A DNA stretch of 64,000 nucleotides from Antarcticimicrobium sp040365005 (GTDB lineage: Bacteria; Pseudomonadota; Alphaproteobacteria; Rhodobacterales; Rhodobacteraceae): assembly GCF_040365005.1 (NCBI RefSeq), contig NZ_BAABWV010000003.1, positions 62,001 to 126,000 on the forward strand, read 5' to 3'. Shown here in pieces: positions 42,136-51,255 of the stretch; position 1 is the stretch's first letter, and the number at the start of each line of letters is the position of its first letter. The notes beneath the pieces were generated by a model. It did not search any database and was not told the DNA's origin. It worked only from the letters and a program-made list of their open reading frames with translations. The position numbers and the translations under genes were made by a program.

Positions 42136-43791
42136 TCAGGCGAACCGCCCGTGGCAGAACCACCCCGAGGACAGCGCCGCGCCATGGGCATAGAACAGCC
42201 ACAACCGGTCGCCGTGCCGCGTGGTGACCGCCCAGTAATCGCGCACACCGCTGCGCCAGGCCGGATCGTCCAGCCACCACTCCGGCGCGATGCGTTCGGG
42301 CCCGGCGGCCGTGGCCGGCACCCGGTCGCGCCCGCGCCAGCGGAACCCGGCGGGCAGCTCGGGCATATCGGGGGCTATCACCGGCTCGGGCGGCCACAAC
42401 AGCAACGGGCGCGGCGCCGGGGGCGCGGGCCAGGTGCCCGCCGGTTCGGACCAGGCGGCGGCCAGCACCTGCGCGGTTTTCTCGGGGATATGGCTGGCGG
42501 CCGGGTGGCGGCGGGTGATCGCCTCCATCCCCACCCGTGCGCCCAGACGCCCCAGCAGATCGTCCAGCGCCGCGCCGCCCTCCAACCGCGCCCGCACCGC
42601 CTCGCCCGCTTGCAGGTGGCCGGCGGCGGTGCGGGCATGCACCGGCTCGGCCTGGGTGACCTCCAGCCGCAGCATGTCGATGCCGAAACCGGCGTCGATC
42701 ACGTCGAGCTTCAGCTCCAGAAGCGGGCGGATGCGCGCCGGGTCATGGCCCGGGCGGGCCAACCCCACGGTGATCGCCTCGGCGGCGCGGTCGGTGCGGT
42801 GCGCCTCGAGCCGGAGCTGCCGCGCCCCCTGCCCCGCCGCCTCCAGCCCGGCACAGAGCCGGGGCAGCATCCGGTCGATCCCGGCCAGCAGATCCGCCTT
42901 GAGCCCGATCGGCTCGGGCAGGGTCAACCGCACGGCAAACCTCCGCTCCGGGCGCGCGGGCGAGACTGGCTCGGGCGCGCTCCCCATGACCTGGTCAAGC
43001 CGATGCACCAGCCCCTTGCCGAACCGCCGCGCCAGCCCGGCGCGCGGCTGGCCCAGCAGGTCACCGATCCGCCGCAACCCCAGCCGGTTCAGCTGCGCCA
43101 CCGTGTCGGGATCAAGCCGCAGCGCCGCCACCGGCAGCGGCGCCAGCGCGCCATAGGTCTTGCCCGGCCCCGCGATCCGGGGCGCCGCACCCGCCGTCGT
43201 CGCCGGGGTGGGGGCGACCCCGCCCCGGGTCCAGTGCCGTCGCTTGCCAGCGCGGGACCGGGTGGCCCGCGCTTCCTGGTCGATGGCATCGCCCGAGCGC
43301 CCCGACCCGGCGACCTGCCCAGCGAACCGCGCCAGCGCCCGGGCCGCCCCCGGCGTATCGGCCAGCCCCGCCCGCAGGCTCAGGCCCATCGCGGCGCAAT
43401 CGGCCTCGGCCTGTGCCAGCAGCGCCGCCTCGCCGCCGAATAGATGCGCGCAGCCGGTCAGATCCAGCATCAGCCCGTCCGGCGCCTCCTCGGCCACCCA
43501 GGGGCTGAACTTGCCGGCCCAGCGCCGCAACGCCGCCAGGAACGCCGCCTCGCCCGCCGGATCACGGGGGCGGGTCGCCAACCCAGCGCAGATCGCATGG
43601 GCATCGCGCAACGGCTGTCCCACCCGCAGCCCGGCCGCCTCGCCCGCTGCGTCCAGCGCCGCGACAACCTGCATGTTGGCGCGCTCCTCGACCACCGCCA
43701 GCGGCCCCTCCAACACCCCGCGCGCCAGGCGCAGCGCCCGCTCGGCGGCAAGGCGGGGAAACCACAGCGAGAGAAGTCGGCGTTTCGGCAT
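42136..43791 (-). CDS. imuB: ImuB-like Y-family polymerase homologue (catalytically inactive type)
   Basis: DNA-damage mutagenesis protein of 551 residues. It starts MPKRRLLSLWFPRLAAERAL; the position where active Y-family polymerases have DxD is SLWFPRL, lacking metal ligands, as in ImuB. LDLTGCAHLFGGE (110-121) is the ImuB hallmark, followed by fingers/little-finger and a C-terminal region ending WFCHGRFA. ImuB links ImuA and DnaE2 to the beta clamp. Here neither imuA nor dnaE2 is adjacent: DUF2794 lies downstream and a formaldehyde dehydrogenase gene diverges upstream. A LexA box is 23 nt before its start, so SOS control is expected. Confidence 0.9.
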   Translation of the reverse strand: MPKRRLLSLWFPRLAAERALRLARGVLEGPLAVVEERANMQVVAALDAAGEAAGLRVGQPLRDAHAICAGLATRPRDPAGEAAFLAALRRWAGKFSPWVAEEAPDGLMLDLTGCAHLFGGEAALLAQAEADCAAMGLSLRAGLADTPGAARALARFAGQVAGSGRSGDAIDQEARATRSRAGKRRHWTRGGVAPTPATTAGAAPRIAGPGKTYGALAPLPVAALRLDPDTVAQLNRLGLRRIGDLLGQPRAGLARRFGKGLVHRLDQVMGSAPEPVSPARPERRFAVRLTLPEPIGLKADLLAGIDRMLPRLCAGLEAAGQGARQLRLEAHRTDRAAEAITVGLARPGHDPARIRPLLELKLDVIDAGFGIDMLRLEVTQAEPVHARTAAGHLQAGEAVRARLEGGAALDDLLGRLGARVGMEAITRRHPAASHIPEKTAQVLAAAWSEPAGTWPAPPAPRPLLLWPPEPVIAPDMPELPAGFRWRGRDRVPATAAGPERIAPEWWLDDPAWRSGVRDYWAVTTRHGDRLWLFYAHGAALSSGWFCHGRFA

Positions 43792-43813
43792 GATCTGGGC
43801 GGACACCACAAAT

Positions 43814-43828
43814 GTTCTTCATTTGTTC
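43814..43828. promoter_or_regulatory. LexA (SOS) box upstream of imuB
   Basis: GTTC (43814-43817), seven bases, GTTC (43825-43828) exactly matches the GTTC-N7-GTTC alphaproteobacterial LexA consensus. It is 23 nt upstream of the imuB start and 168 nt upstream of the divergent dehydrogenase gene, so imuB is the probable target. The neighbourhood is AT-rich. Confidence 0.8.
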
Positions 43829-43996
43829 GTAATATAATCCTCCCCTTGCGGGAGTCGAGCCGCATCCTTTGGCGCTGTCCGGGCCGAAACCGTCGAAATC
43901 GTCAGCGCAGATAGCAGGGCCATCGCGTTGAATGAGCATTGAAACCGGCCCGGCTTTGCCGCAGGTTCCGGGCGAATCCTTAGGAGGTATCTGATC

Positions 43997-45127
43997 ATGC
44001 GCACCCGTGCCGCCGTGGCCCTCGAGGCCGGAAAACCGCTTGAAATCATGGAAGTGAACCTGGACGGCCCGAAGGCGGGCGAGGTCCTGGTGGAGATCAA
44101 GGCGACCGGCATCTGCCACACCGATGAGTTCACCCGCTCCGGCGCCGACCCCGAGGGGATCTTTCCCGCCATCCTCGGCCACGAGGGCGCCGGCGTCGTG
44201 CTCGAGGTGGGCGAGGGTGTCACCACGCTCAAGCCCGGCGATCACGTGATCCCGCTTTACACGCCGGAATGCCGCGAATGCGCGTCCTGCCTCTCGGGCA
44301 AGACCAACCTGTGCACCGCGATCCGCAACACCCAGGGCCAGGGGCTGATGCCCGATGGCACCACCCGGTTCTCGATGCTGGATGGCACGCCGATCTATCA
44401 CTACATGGGCTGCTCGACCTTCGCCAATCACACGGTGATGCCCGAGATCGCGCTGGCCAAGGTGCGCGAGGACGCGCCGTTCGACAAGATCTGCTACATC
44501 GGCTGCGGCGTCACCACCGGCATCGGCGCGGTGATCAATACAGCCGGGGTCGAGATCGGCTCGACGGCGGCGGTCTTCGGCCTTGGCGGCATCGGGCTCA
44601 ACGTGATCCAGGGCCTGCGCATGGCCGGCTGCGACATGATCATCGGGGTCGACCTGAACGACGACAAGGCGGTGATGGCGAAGAAATTCGGCATGACCCA
44701 TTTCATCAACCCGATGAAGGCGCAGCGCCCGGTGGTGCAGGAGATCGTCGAGCTGACCAAGACCGAGAAAGACCAGATCGGCGGCGTCGATTACTCGTTC
44801 GATGCCACCGGCAACGTGCAGGTGATGCGCGACGCGCTGGAATGCTCGCACCGCGGCTGGGGCGTGTCGGTGGTGATCGGCGTGGCACCCTCGGGGGCCG
44901 AGATCTCCACCCGTCCGTTCCAGCTGGTCACCGGCCGGGTCTGGAAAGGCACCGCATTCGGCGGCGCCAAGGGGCGCACCGACGTGCCGAAGTTCGTCGA
45001 CTGGTACATGGATGGCAAGATCGAGATCGACCCGATGATCACCCACAAGCTGAGCCTCGACGAGATCAACAAGGGCTTTGACCTCATGCACGAGGGCAAG
45101 TCGATCCGCGCGGTGGTGGAATACTGA
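43997..45127 (+). CDS. S-(hydroxymethyl)glutathione dehydrogenase (class III alcohol dehydrogenase)
   Basis: Zinc alcohol dehydrogenase oxidising S-hydroxymethylglutathione, the first step of glutathione-dependent formaldehyde removal; 376 residues. Catalytic zinc region GICHTDEFTRSG and GHEGAGVV, structural zinc CRECASCLSGKTNLC, and NAD fold AVFGLGGIGLNVIQGLRMAG are all class III-like. TAGGAGG precedes the ATG. It corresponds to FrmA/FlhA/AdhI; fghA lies about 4 kb downstream. Useful in bacteria using methylated compounds such as DMSP. Confidence 0.95.
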   Translation: MRTRAAVALEAGKPLEIMEVNLDGPKAGEVLVEIKATGICHTDEFTRSGADPEGIFPAILGHEGAGVVLEVGEGVTTLKPGDHVIPLYTPECRECASCLSGKTNLCTAIRNTQGQGLMPDGTTRFSMLDGTPIYHYMGCSTFANHTVMPEIALAKVREDAPFDKICYIGCGVTTGIGAVINTAGVEIGSTAAVFGLGGIGLNVIQGLRMAGCDMIIGVDLNDDKAVMAKKFGMTHFINPMKAQRPVVQEIVELTKTEKDQIGGVDYSFDATGNVQVMRDALECSHRGWGVSVVIGVAPSGAEISTRPFQLVTGRVWKGTAFGGAKGRTDVPKFVDWYMDGKIEIDPMITHKLSLDEINKGFDLMHEGKSIRAVVEY

Positions 45128-45164
45128 GGCGGGATCGCACCGACCGATTGCGGGAAGACGAGCA

Positions 45165-45656
45165 ATGAACGACATGACCATCCGGCCCGCCACGCGGGCC
45201 GATGACGACGCGATCTGGGAGATGCTGGAGCCGGTGATCCGGGGCGGCGACACCTATGCGCTGCCGCGCGACATGACGCGTGCGGCGGCGCTGGCCTATT
45301 GGTTCGCGCCCGCCAACACCGTCCTGCTGGCCGAGGCCGAGGGCGCACCGTTGGGCACCTATTACCTGAAGCCCAACGCCATGGGCGGGGGCGATCATGT
45401 CTGCAACTGCGGCTATGTCACCGCGCGCGCGGCGCAGGGCAAGGGGATCGCGCGGACCATGCTGGCCGACTCGTTCGACCGCGCACGCGAGGCCGGGTTC
45501 CGCGCCATGCAGTACAATTTCGTGATCTCGACCAACACCCGGGCCATCGACATCTGGCAACGTGCCGGGTTCGACATCGTCGGTCGCCTGCCCGGTGCCT
45601 ATCGTCACCCGTCGCAGGGCTATGTCGACGCGCTGGTGATGTTCCGCCCGCTCTGA
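45165..45656 (+). CDS. GNAT family N-acetyltransferase
   Basis: Acetyltransferase of 163 residues, unrelated in detail to the tandem set at the window start. It begins MNDMTIRPATRADDDAIWEM and has motif A ARAAQGKGIARTMLADSF with AIDIWQRAGFDIVGRLP near the C-terminus. The substrate is unknown. ATG 45165 is 37 nt after the dehydrogenase stop, so they may be cotranscribed. Confidence 0.9.
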   Translation: MNDMTIRPATRADDDAIWEMLEPVIRGGDTYALPRDMTRAAALAYWFAPANTVLLAEAEGAPLGTYYLKPNAMGGGDHVCNCGYVTARAAQGKGIARTMLADSFDRAREAGFRAMQYNFVISTNTRAIDIWQRAGFDIVGRLPGAYRHPSQGYVDALVMFRPL

Positions 45657-45715
45657 GCCATTGCACCAGCGCGCCGGATCGTACAATTTCAATCCCGAAT
45701 TGGGGAGTTTCGCCT

Positions 45716-46453
45716 ATGGCTGAAAAACCGAATACACCGCTGCTCGCGGTGCTGATCGACGCCGACAACATCTCGGCTAAATACGCCGAGGCCATCTTCG
45801 AGGAGATCGCCTCCTTCGGAGAGGCCAGCATCCGGCGCATCTACGGCGATTTCTCCGGCGGCGCGCCGCAGGGCTGGTCCAAGGACAAGATCGCGGCACT
45901 GGCGATCATCCCGCATCAGCAATTCGCCAATACCACCGGCAAGAACGCCAGCGACATCGCCCTGGTGATCGACGCGATGGACATCCTGCACTCGGGCCGG
46001 TTCGACGGTTTCGTGCTGATCTCGTCGGACAGCGATTTCACCCGGCTGGCCAGCCGAATCCGCGAACAGGGGCTGGACGTCTATGGCATGGGCATGCGCA
46101 AGACGCCGGCGGCCTTCGTCAAGGCCTGCAAACGGTTCATCTACGTCGAGAACCTGATGCAGGAGCCGCAGAAACCCAAGGCCAAGGCCCCGACGAAACC
46201 GGTGGAAATCAGCGAGGCCCCTGCCGAGCTGGAGGATCCGGCCAAGCTGGTGATCCGCGCCATGGATGCCATCGACCAGGAGGACGAGTGGTATTCCCTG
46301 GGCCAGATCGGCCAGTTCATCACCGCCGCCAACCCCGATTTCGATACCCGCAGCTATGGCAAGAAAAAGCTGAGCGACCTGGTCAAGGAACTCAAGCGCT
46401 TCGAGACCAAGGTCGGCGACGGCAACCAGTTGTTCGTGCGGCGGGTCGACTGA
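45716..46453 (+). CDS. NYN (PIN-like) nuclease with C-terminal LOTUS/OST-HTH domain
   Basis: Protein of 245 residues. The N-terminal NYN domain has LLAVLIDADNISAKYAE (Asp15, Asp17), ASDIALVIDAMDILHSG and LISSDSDFTRLASRIRE, giving the acidic metal cluster of PIN-type RNases. The C-terminal region EDEWYSLGQIGQFITAANPDF to FETKVGDGNQLFVRR is a LOTUS/OST-HTH RNA-binding fold. A low-complexity Lys/Pro linker joins them. The family is the LabA/DUF88 type; in animals NYN-LOTUS proteins bind RNA. A cytosolic RNase role is expected. No toxin or antitoxin partner is adjacent. Confidence 0.88.
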   Translation: MAEKPNTPLLAVLIDADNISAKYAEAIFEEIASFGEASIRRIYGDFSGGAPQGWSKDKIAALAIIPHQQFANTTGKNASDIALVIDAMDILHSGRFDGFVLISSDSDFTRLASRIREQGLDVYGMGMRKTPAAFVKACKRFIYVENLMQEPQKPKAKAPTKPVEISEAPAELEDPAKLVIRAMDAIDQEDEWYSLGQIGQFITAANPDFDTRSYGKKKLSDLVKELKRFETKVGDGNQLFVRRVD

Positions 46454-46471
46454 CCACGGCCCGCCGTCCCG

Positions 46472-47089
46472 TCAGGCGCCGTAGCGGGCCAGGAACATGT
46501 CGACGGCCTGTTGCACCACCTCGTCGATCTCCTGCTCCGAGAACTTGGACTGGATGCCGAACACCGCGCGCGGCCAGAGCTTGACCTTGCACAGTTCGGA
46601 AAACTGCTCTGCGGCCATCGGGATATCGTCGATGGCCAGCTCGCCGCGTGCCGCCGCGCAGGACAGGTAAGCGCCGATCCGTTCACGCACCCGCACCGGG
46701 CCGCCGGCGTAATAAGCCCGCCCCAGTTCCGGAAAACGCTCTCGCTCGGCGACGCTGAGGCGGAACACCTGCTGGGCCAACCGCGACAGCGTGAACCGGA
46801 TGACATGGCGGGCGGCGGCGGTCAGAACCTCGCGCGCGGGGCGGGTATCGTCGATCCGCGCCAGCATCTGATCCGCCATCACCCCGCATTCGGTCCCGGC
46901 CACCTCCATGAACAACAGGCGCTTGTCCGGGAAATAACTGTAAAGCGTGGCCTTCGAGACCCCGGCGACCCGGGCGATGTCATCGACGCTGGCCCCCTCG
47001 AACCCGTCGGCCATGAATACCTTGCGCGCGCCCTCCAGAACCTGATCGAACTTGCGACCGGTCCTGACGATTTCCGACATTTCTCCCAT
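46472..47089 (-). CDS. TetR family regulator
   Basis: Repressor of 205 residues from ATG 47089 (GGAGGGG just upstream; the ATG at 47080 is possible). N-terminal DNA-binding helix-turn-helix reads GASVDDIARVAGVSKATLYSYFPDK. The C-terminal ligand domain shows no family-specific motif. It diverges from mbfA with a 133-nt gap containing a palindrome suited to a TetR dimer, so it probably controls itself and perhaps mbfA. The ligand is unknown. Confidence 0.92.
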   Translation of the reverse strand: MGEMSEIVRTGRKFDQVLEGARKVFMADGFEGASVDDIARVAGVSKATLYSYFPDKRLLFMEVAGTECGVMADQMLARIDDTRPAREVLTAAARHVIRFTLSRLAQQVFRLSVAERERFPELGRAYYAGGPVRVRERIGAYLSCAAARGELAIDDIPMAAEQFSELCKVKLWPRAVFGIQSKFSEQEIDEVVQQAVDMFLARYGA

Positions 47090-47124
47090 GCACCCCTCCG
47101 ATGGCCTCCCCAAACTCTACTATA

Positions 47125-47141
47125 AACTGATCGGTTCAGTT
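47125..47141. promoter_or_regulatory. Candidate TetR operator
   Basis: AACTGA (47125-47130) and TCAGTT (47136-47141) form a perfect 6-bp inverted repeat around 5 bases. It sits 35 nt upstream of the TetR start and 81 nt upstream of mbfA. Confidence 0.65.
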
Positions 47142-47191
47142 ACAGCAAATCCTCAAATTGAGGAGCTTGCAGACATCGTCGCACCAGAATA

Positions 47192-47208
47192 CTTGGAACA
47201 AGTCTAAA
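47192..47208. promoter_or_regulatory. Irr-like iron-control box upstream of mbfA
   Basis: Read on the minus strand, the 17 bases are TTTAGAC-TTG-TTCCAAG, matching the Irr/ICE consensus TTTAGAA-N3-TTCTAAA at 11 of 14 arm positions. It lies 14 nt before the mbfA start codon, in the place where a bound repressor would block transcription under low iron. Agrobacterium mbfA is known to be Irr-controlled. Confidence 0.55.
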
Positions 47209-47222
47209 AAAGAGGCCCGATC

Positions 47223-48194
<972 letters not shown>

Positions 48195-48234
48195 CCGGCT
48201 TGCGGCCCCCCGCGCCAGCCGCTACCGATAGGCC

Positions 48235-49164
48235 ATGATCGACATCTTCCTCAGAACCCTGCCCTTTTTCGCCATCATCGGCCTTGGCTACTGGGCCGGG
48301 CGCAGCCGGTTCTTCAGCGAAGAGGCGACCGCCTATCTGACCAAGTTCGTATTCTTCTTCGCGCTGTCGGCGATGATCTTCCGCTTCGCGGCGAACCTGC
48401 CCCTGTCCGAGGTATTCAACGGCAGGCTCGTTCTGGGCTATCTTTGCGGAACCGCCGTTGTCTATGGCATCGCCACGGCGGTCGCCTTCCTGCGCGGGCT
48501 CGACGTGCCCACCGCCTCGATCGAGGCGCAATGCGCAGTGATCGGGAACGTGGGCTTCCTCGGCCTGCCGATGCTATCGCTGCTGTTCGGCGAGGCGGCA
48601 ATCGGGCCGGTGATGCTGGTGCTGACGACCGACCTGGTGGTGTTCTCCTCGCTGATCGTGATGCTGATCAACGGCGGGCGCGACGGGCGGCTCAAACTCT
48701 CGACGCTGCGGCTGATGGGGCTCGGACTGCTGCGCAATCCGATGATCGTGTCGATCGTGCTCGGCATGACGTGGTCGGCGCTGTCGCTGCCGGTGCCGGA
48801 CCCGATGAACCAGTTCCTGACCATTCTCGGCGGCGCTGCCACCCCCGGCGCGCTGTTTGCCATCGGCGCCTCGCTGGCCGGCAAATCCGCCGAGCGGGTA
48901 CAGGTCGCCGGCTGGCTGTCGGCGTCGAAACTGGTGCTGCACCCGGCCTTCGTGGCGCTGGCGGTGCTGGTTCTGTTCCCGATCGACCGGTTCTCGGCCA
49001 GCGTCGTGATCGCCGCGGCGGCCCTGCCGGTGGCCGGCAATGTCTACATGCTGGCGCAGCATTACGGGGTGGCGCCGCACCGGGCCTCGGCGGCGATCCT
49101 GTTCTCGACCGTGGCCAGCATCCTGACCGTGCCGATGGTGATCGCCTGGGTCTCGGCGCCCTGA
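48235..49164 (+). CDS. AEC (auxin efflux carrier) family transporter
   Basis: Integral membrane transporter of 309 residues with about 10 hydrophobic segments. It begins MIDIFLRTLPFFAIIGLGYW, contains RNPMIVSIVLGM in the middle and FAIGASLAG plus ALPVAGNVYMLAQHYG near the C-terminus, all AEC (MdcF/YfdV-like) features. Substrates in this family are mostly organic anions such as malonate, but none can be assigned here. The start is 40 nt after mbfA. Confidence 0.9.
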   Translation: MIDIFLRTLPFFAIIGLGYWAGRSRFFSEEATAYLTKFVFFFALSAMIFRFAANLPLSEVFNGRLVLGYLCGTAVVYGIATAVAFLRGLDVPTASIEAQCAVIGNVGFLGLPMLSLLFGEAAIGPVMLVLTTDLVVFSSLIVMLINGGRDGRLKLSTLRLMGLGLLRNPMIVSIVLGMTWSALSLPVPDPMNQFLTILGGAATPGALFAIGASLAGKSAERVQVAGWLSASKLVLHPAFVALAVLVLFPIDRFSASVVIAAAALPVAGNVYMLAQHYGVAPHRASAAILFSTVASILTVPMVIAWVSAP

Positions 49165-49170
49165 CCGCCC

Positions 49171-49193
49171 CTTCTTCTCTTTTCCAAATACTC
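49171..49193 (+). repeat. 23-nt intergenic motif, copy 2
   Basis: CTTCTTCTCTTTT then CCAAATACTC, directly after the AEC carrier stop. It is the same as the motif on the minus strand at 30200-30221 apart from one extra C. It is followed by CCGCCGGAGG. It lies at a 3' end of a gene and has no good hairpin of its own. Confidence 0.55.
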
Positions 49194-49270
49194 CCGCCGG
49201 AGGCGCCCGCCCTTTACCCTGCCGCGCCGAGCCGGTAGCCAGTCACAAACCGCAACGGGAGTGCACGATC

Positions 49271-50101
49271 ATGGAAACCCTGTCTGAAAATGCCGCCTTC
49301 GGCGGCGTGCAAGGCGTGTACAGGCACGCCTCGGATGTCTGCCAATGCGATATGACCTTCGGCTTGTTCCTGCCGGAAGGGGCAGAGGACGGACCGGTCC
49401 CGGTCCTGTGGTACCTCTCGGGGCTGACCTGCACCCATGAAAACGCCATGACCAAGGCCGGCGCCCAGGCCTGGGCGGCCGAGCATGGCATCGCGCTGGT
49501 GTTTCCCGACACCAGCCCGCGCGGCGCCGGCGTGGCCGATGATGAGGCCTATGACCTGGGCCAGGGGGCCGGGTTCTACGTCAACGCGACCCAGGCCCCC
49601 TGGGCACCGCATTTTCGCATGTGGGATTACATCGCCGAGGAACTGCCCCGGGTGATCGACGCCGGTTTCGCCATCGACCCGGAGCGGCAGGCGATCACCG
49701 GGCACTCCATGGGCGGGCACGGCGCGCTGACGTTGGCGATGAACCTGCCGGGGCGCTACCGCTCGGTCTCGGCCTTCGCGCCGATCGCCAACCCGACCGC
49801 CAGCGACTGGGGCCGCAAGCAGCTTGCCGCCTATCTCGGCGAGGACGAGGCAGCCTGGGCGCGCCACGACGCCACCCTGATGATGCGCGCGGGCGGCTTC
49901 GACGGGCCGGTCCTGATCGACCAGGGCGCGAGCGACCAGTTCCTCGACCTGCTGAAACCCGAGGCCCTGGCCCAGGCCATCGCCGAGCGGCGCCAACCGG
50001 CCAGTTTCCGCATGCAGAAGGGCTATGACCACAGCTATTTCTTCGTCTCCTCCTTCATGGAGGATCACGTCGCCTTTCACGCCGACGCGCTCTGGCGCTG
50101 A
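49271..50101 (+). CDS. fghA: S-formylglutathione hydrolase
   Basis: Serine esterase of 276 residues, second step of glutathione-dependent formaldehyde oxidation (S-formylglutathione to formate and glutathione). Family marks are LWYLSGLTCTHENAMTKAG, PDTSPRGAGV, GHSMGGHGALT with the nucleophile Ser, and KGYDHSYFFV with the catalytic His. It is on the + strand, about 4 kb after the dehydrogenase gene, with unrelated genes between. ATG 49271 follows AACGGGAG. Confidence 0.96.
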   Translation: METLSENAAFGGVQGVYRHASDVCQCDMTFGLFLPEGAEDGPVPVLWYLSGLTCTHENAMTKAGAQAWAAEHGIALVFPDTSPRGAGVADDEAYDLGQGAGFYVNATQAPWAPHFRMWDYIAEELPRVIDAGFAIDPERQAITGHSMGGHGALTLAMNLPGRYRSVSAFAPIANPTASDWGRKQLAAYLGEDEAAWARHDATLMMRAGGFDGPVLIDQGASDQFLDLLKPEALAQAIAERRQPASFRMQKGYDHSYFFVSSFMEDHVAFHADALWR

Positions 50102-50105
50102 GACG

Positions 50106-50564
50106 ATGGGCGCGCTCTATATCGATGCCGATGCCTGCCCGGTGAAAGCCGAGGCCGAGCGCGTCGCCACCCGGCACGGGTTGCGGATGTACGTGGTGTC
50201 CAACGGGGGGCTGCGCCCCTCGCCCAACCCGCTGGTGGAAACCGTGATCGTCGCCGAGGGCGCGGACGAGGCCGACAAGTGGATCGCCGAGCGCTGCGGG
50301 CCGGGCGACGTGGTGGTGACCGGGGATATCCCGCTGGCGGCGAAATGCGTCGAGGCCGGCGCCCGCGTGCTGCGCCACAACGGCGAGGCCTTCACCAAGG
50401 CCAACATCGGCCAGCAACTGGCGATGCGCGATCTGATGGCAGACCTGCGCGCCGCCAACCCGCTGGGCGCCGGCGGCAGCGGCCGCGGCTTTACAAAGGC
50501 AGATCGCTCCCGTTTTCTGGACGCGCTGGAACGGGAGATCAGGGCGGCCGGGCGACAGCCCTAG
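50106..50564 (+). CDS. YaiI/YqxD (UPF0178) family protein
   Basis: PIN-like UPF0178 protein of 152 residues: ALYIDADACPVKAEAERVA with conserved acidic residues, EADKWIAERCGPGDVVVTGDIPLAAKCVEAG and the C-terminal GGSGRGFTKADRSRFLDALE. Function is unknown; the fold resembles NYN/PIN nucleases. The start is 4 nt after fghA. It is followed by two adjoining palindromes. Confidence 0.92.
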   Translation: MGALYIDADACPVKAEAERVATRHGLRMYVVSNGGLRPSPNPLVETVIVAEGADEADKWIAERCGPGDVVVTGDIPLAAKCVEAGARVLRHNGEAFTKANIGQQLAMRDLMADLRAANPLGAGGSGRGFTKADRSRFLDALEREIRAAGRQP

Positions 50565-50567
50565 GCC

Positions 50568-50614
50568 GCAAATTTCTTCGAAGAAATTTGCCCGGAAAAT
50601 TCGAATTTTCCGGG
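50568..50614. repeat. Two adjoining 24-nt perfect palindromes
   Basis: The first, 50568-50591, has half-site GCAAATTTCTTC; the second, 50591-50614, has half-site CCCGGAAAATTC. Each is a perfect 24-nt palindrome centred on TCGA and they share one base. Together they fill the 67-nt gap between the YaiI-type gene and the HAD gene. They may be cruciform-forming sites, operators or back-to-back hairpins. Confidence 0.85.
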
Positions 50615-50631
50615 TGGGAAGGGACCGAAAG

Positions 50632-51255
50632 ATGCAACCACAGGCCGTGATCTTCGACATCGGCAACGTCCTTATCGAGTGGCAGCCGGAACGGTTCTAC
50701 GACGCCGAGATCGGCGAGGCGCGGCGTCGCGCCATGTTCGCCACCGTCGACCTGCACGGGATGAACGACGAGGTGGATCGCGGCGGGAATTTCACCGAGG
50801 TCGTCCATGCCACCGCCGATCGCTATCCGGAATGGCGCGACGAGATCCGCATGTGGCATGACCGCTGGCTGGAGATGGCCGCGCCCGAGATCCCGCATTC
50901 GGTCCGCCTGTTGCGTGCGCTCCGGGCCAAGGGCATCCCTGTCTTTGCGCTGACCAATTTCGGCGTGCAGACCTTCGACGACATCGCCGCGCCGCATTAC
51001 CCCTTCCTGTCCGAGTTCGACCGCGCCTATGTCTCGGGCCACATGAAGACGATCAAGCCCGAGCCGCGCATCTACGAGATGGTCGAGGCCGATTGCGGCA
51101 TCGACCCCGCGGCGCTGATCTTTACCGACGACCGGCCCGACAATATCGACATGGCCGCCAGCCGGGGCTGGCAAACCCATCTGTTCACCGGCCCGCAGGG
51201 CTGGGCCGACCGGCTGGTCGAGGCCGGGCTGCTGACCAAGGAGGACGCGAAATGA
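50632..51255 (+). CDS. HAD family hydrolase
   Basis: Haloacid dehalogenase-like phosphatase of 207 residues. Motif I is AVIFDIGNVLIEWQPE (Asp nucleophile followed by Ile-Gly-Asn, so the general-acid Asp at +2 is replaced by Gly, as in some HAD subgroups), motif II FALTNFG, motif III MKTIKPEPRIYEM and motif IV IFTDDRPDNIDMA. Sequence similarity is closest to the YihX/alpha-D-glucose-1-phosphatase and dehalogenase-like groups. ATG 50632 is 17 nt after the palindromes; the stop overlaps the next gene. Confidence 0.88.
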   Translation: MQPQAVIFDIGNVLIEWQPERFYDAEIGEARRRAMFATVDLHGMNDEVDRGGNFTEVVHATADRYPEWRDEIRMWHDRWLEMAAPEIPHSVRLLRALRAKGIPVFALTNFGVQTFDDIAAPHYPFLSEFDRAYVSGHMKTIKPEPRIYEMVEADCGIDPAALIFTDDRPDNIDMAASRGWQTHLFTGPQGWADRLVEAGLLTKEDAK

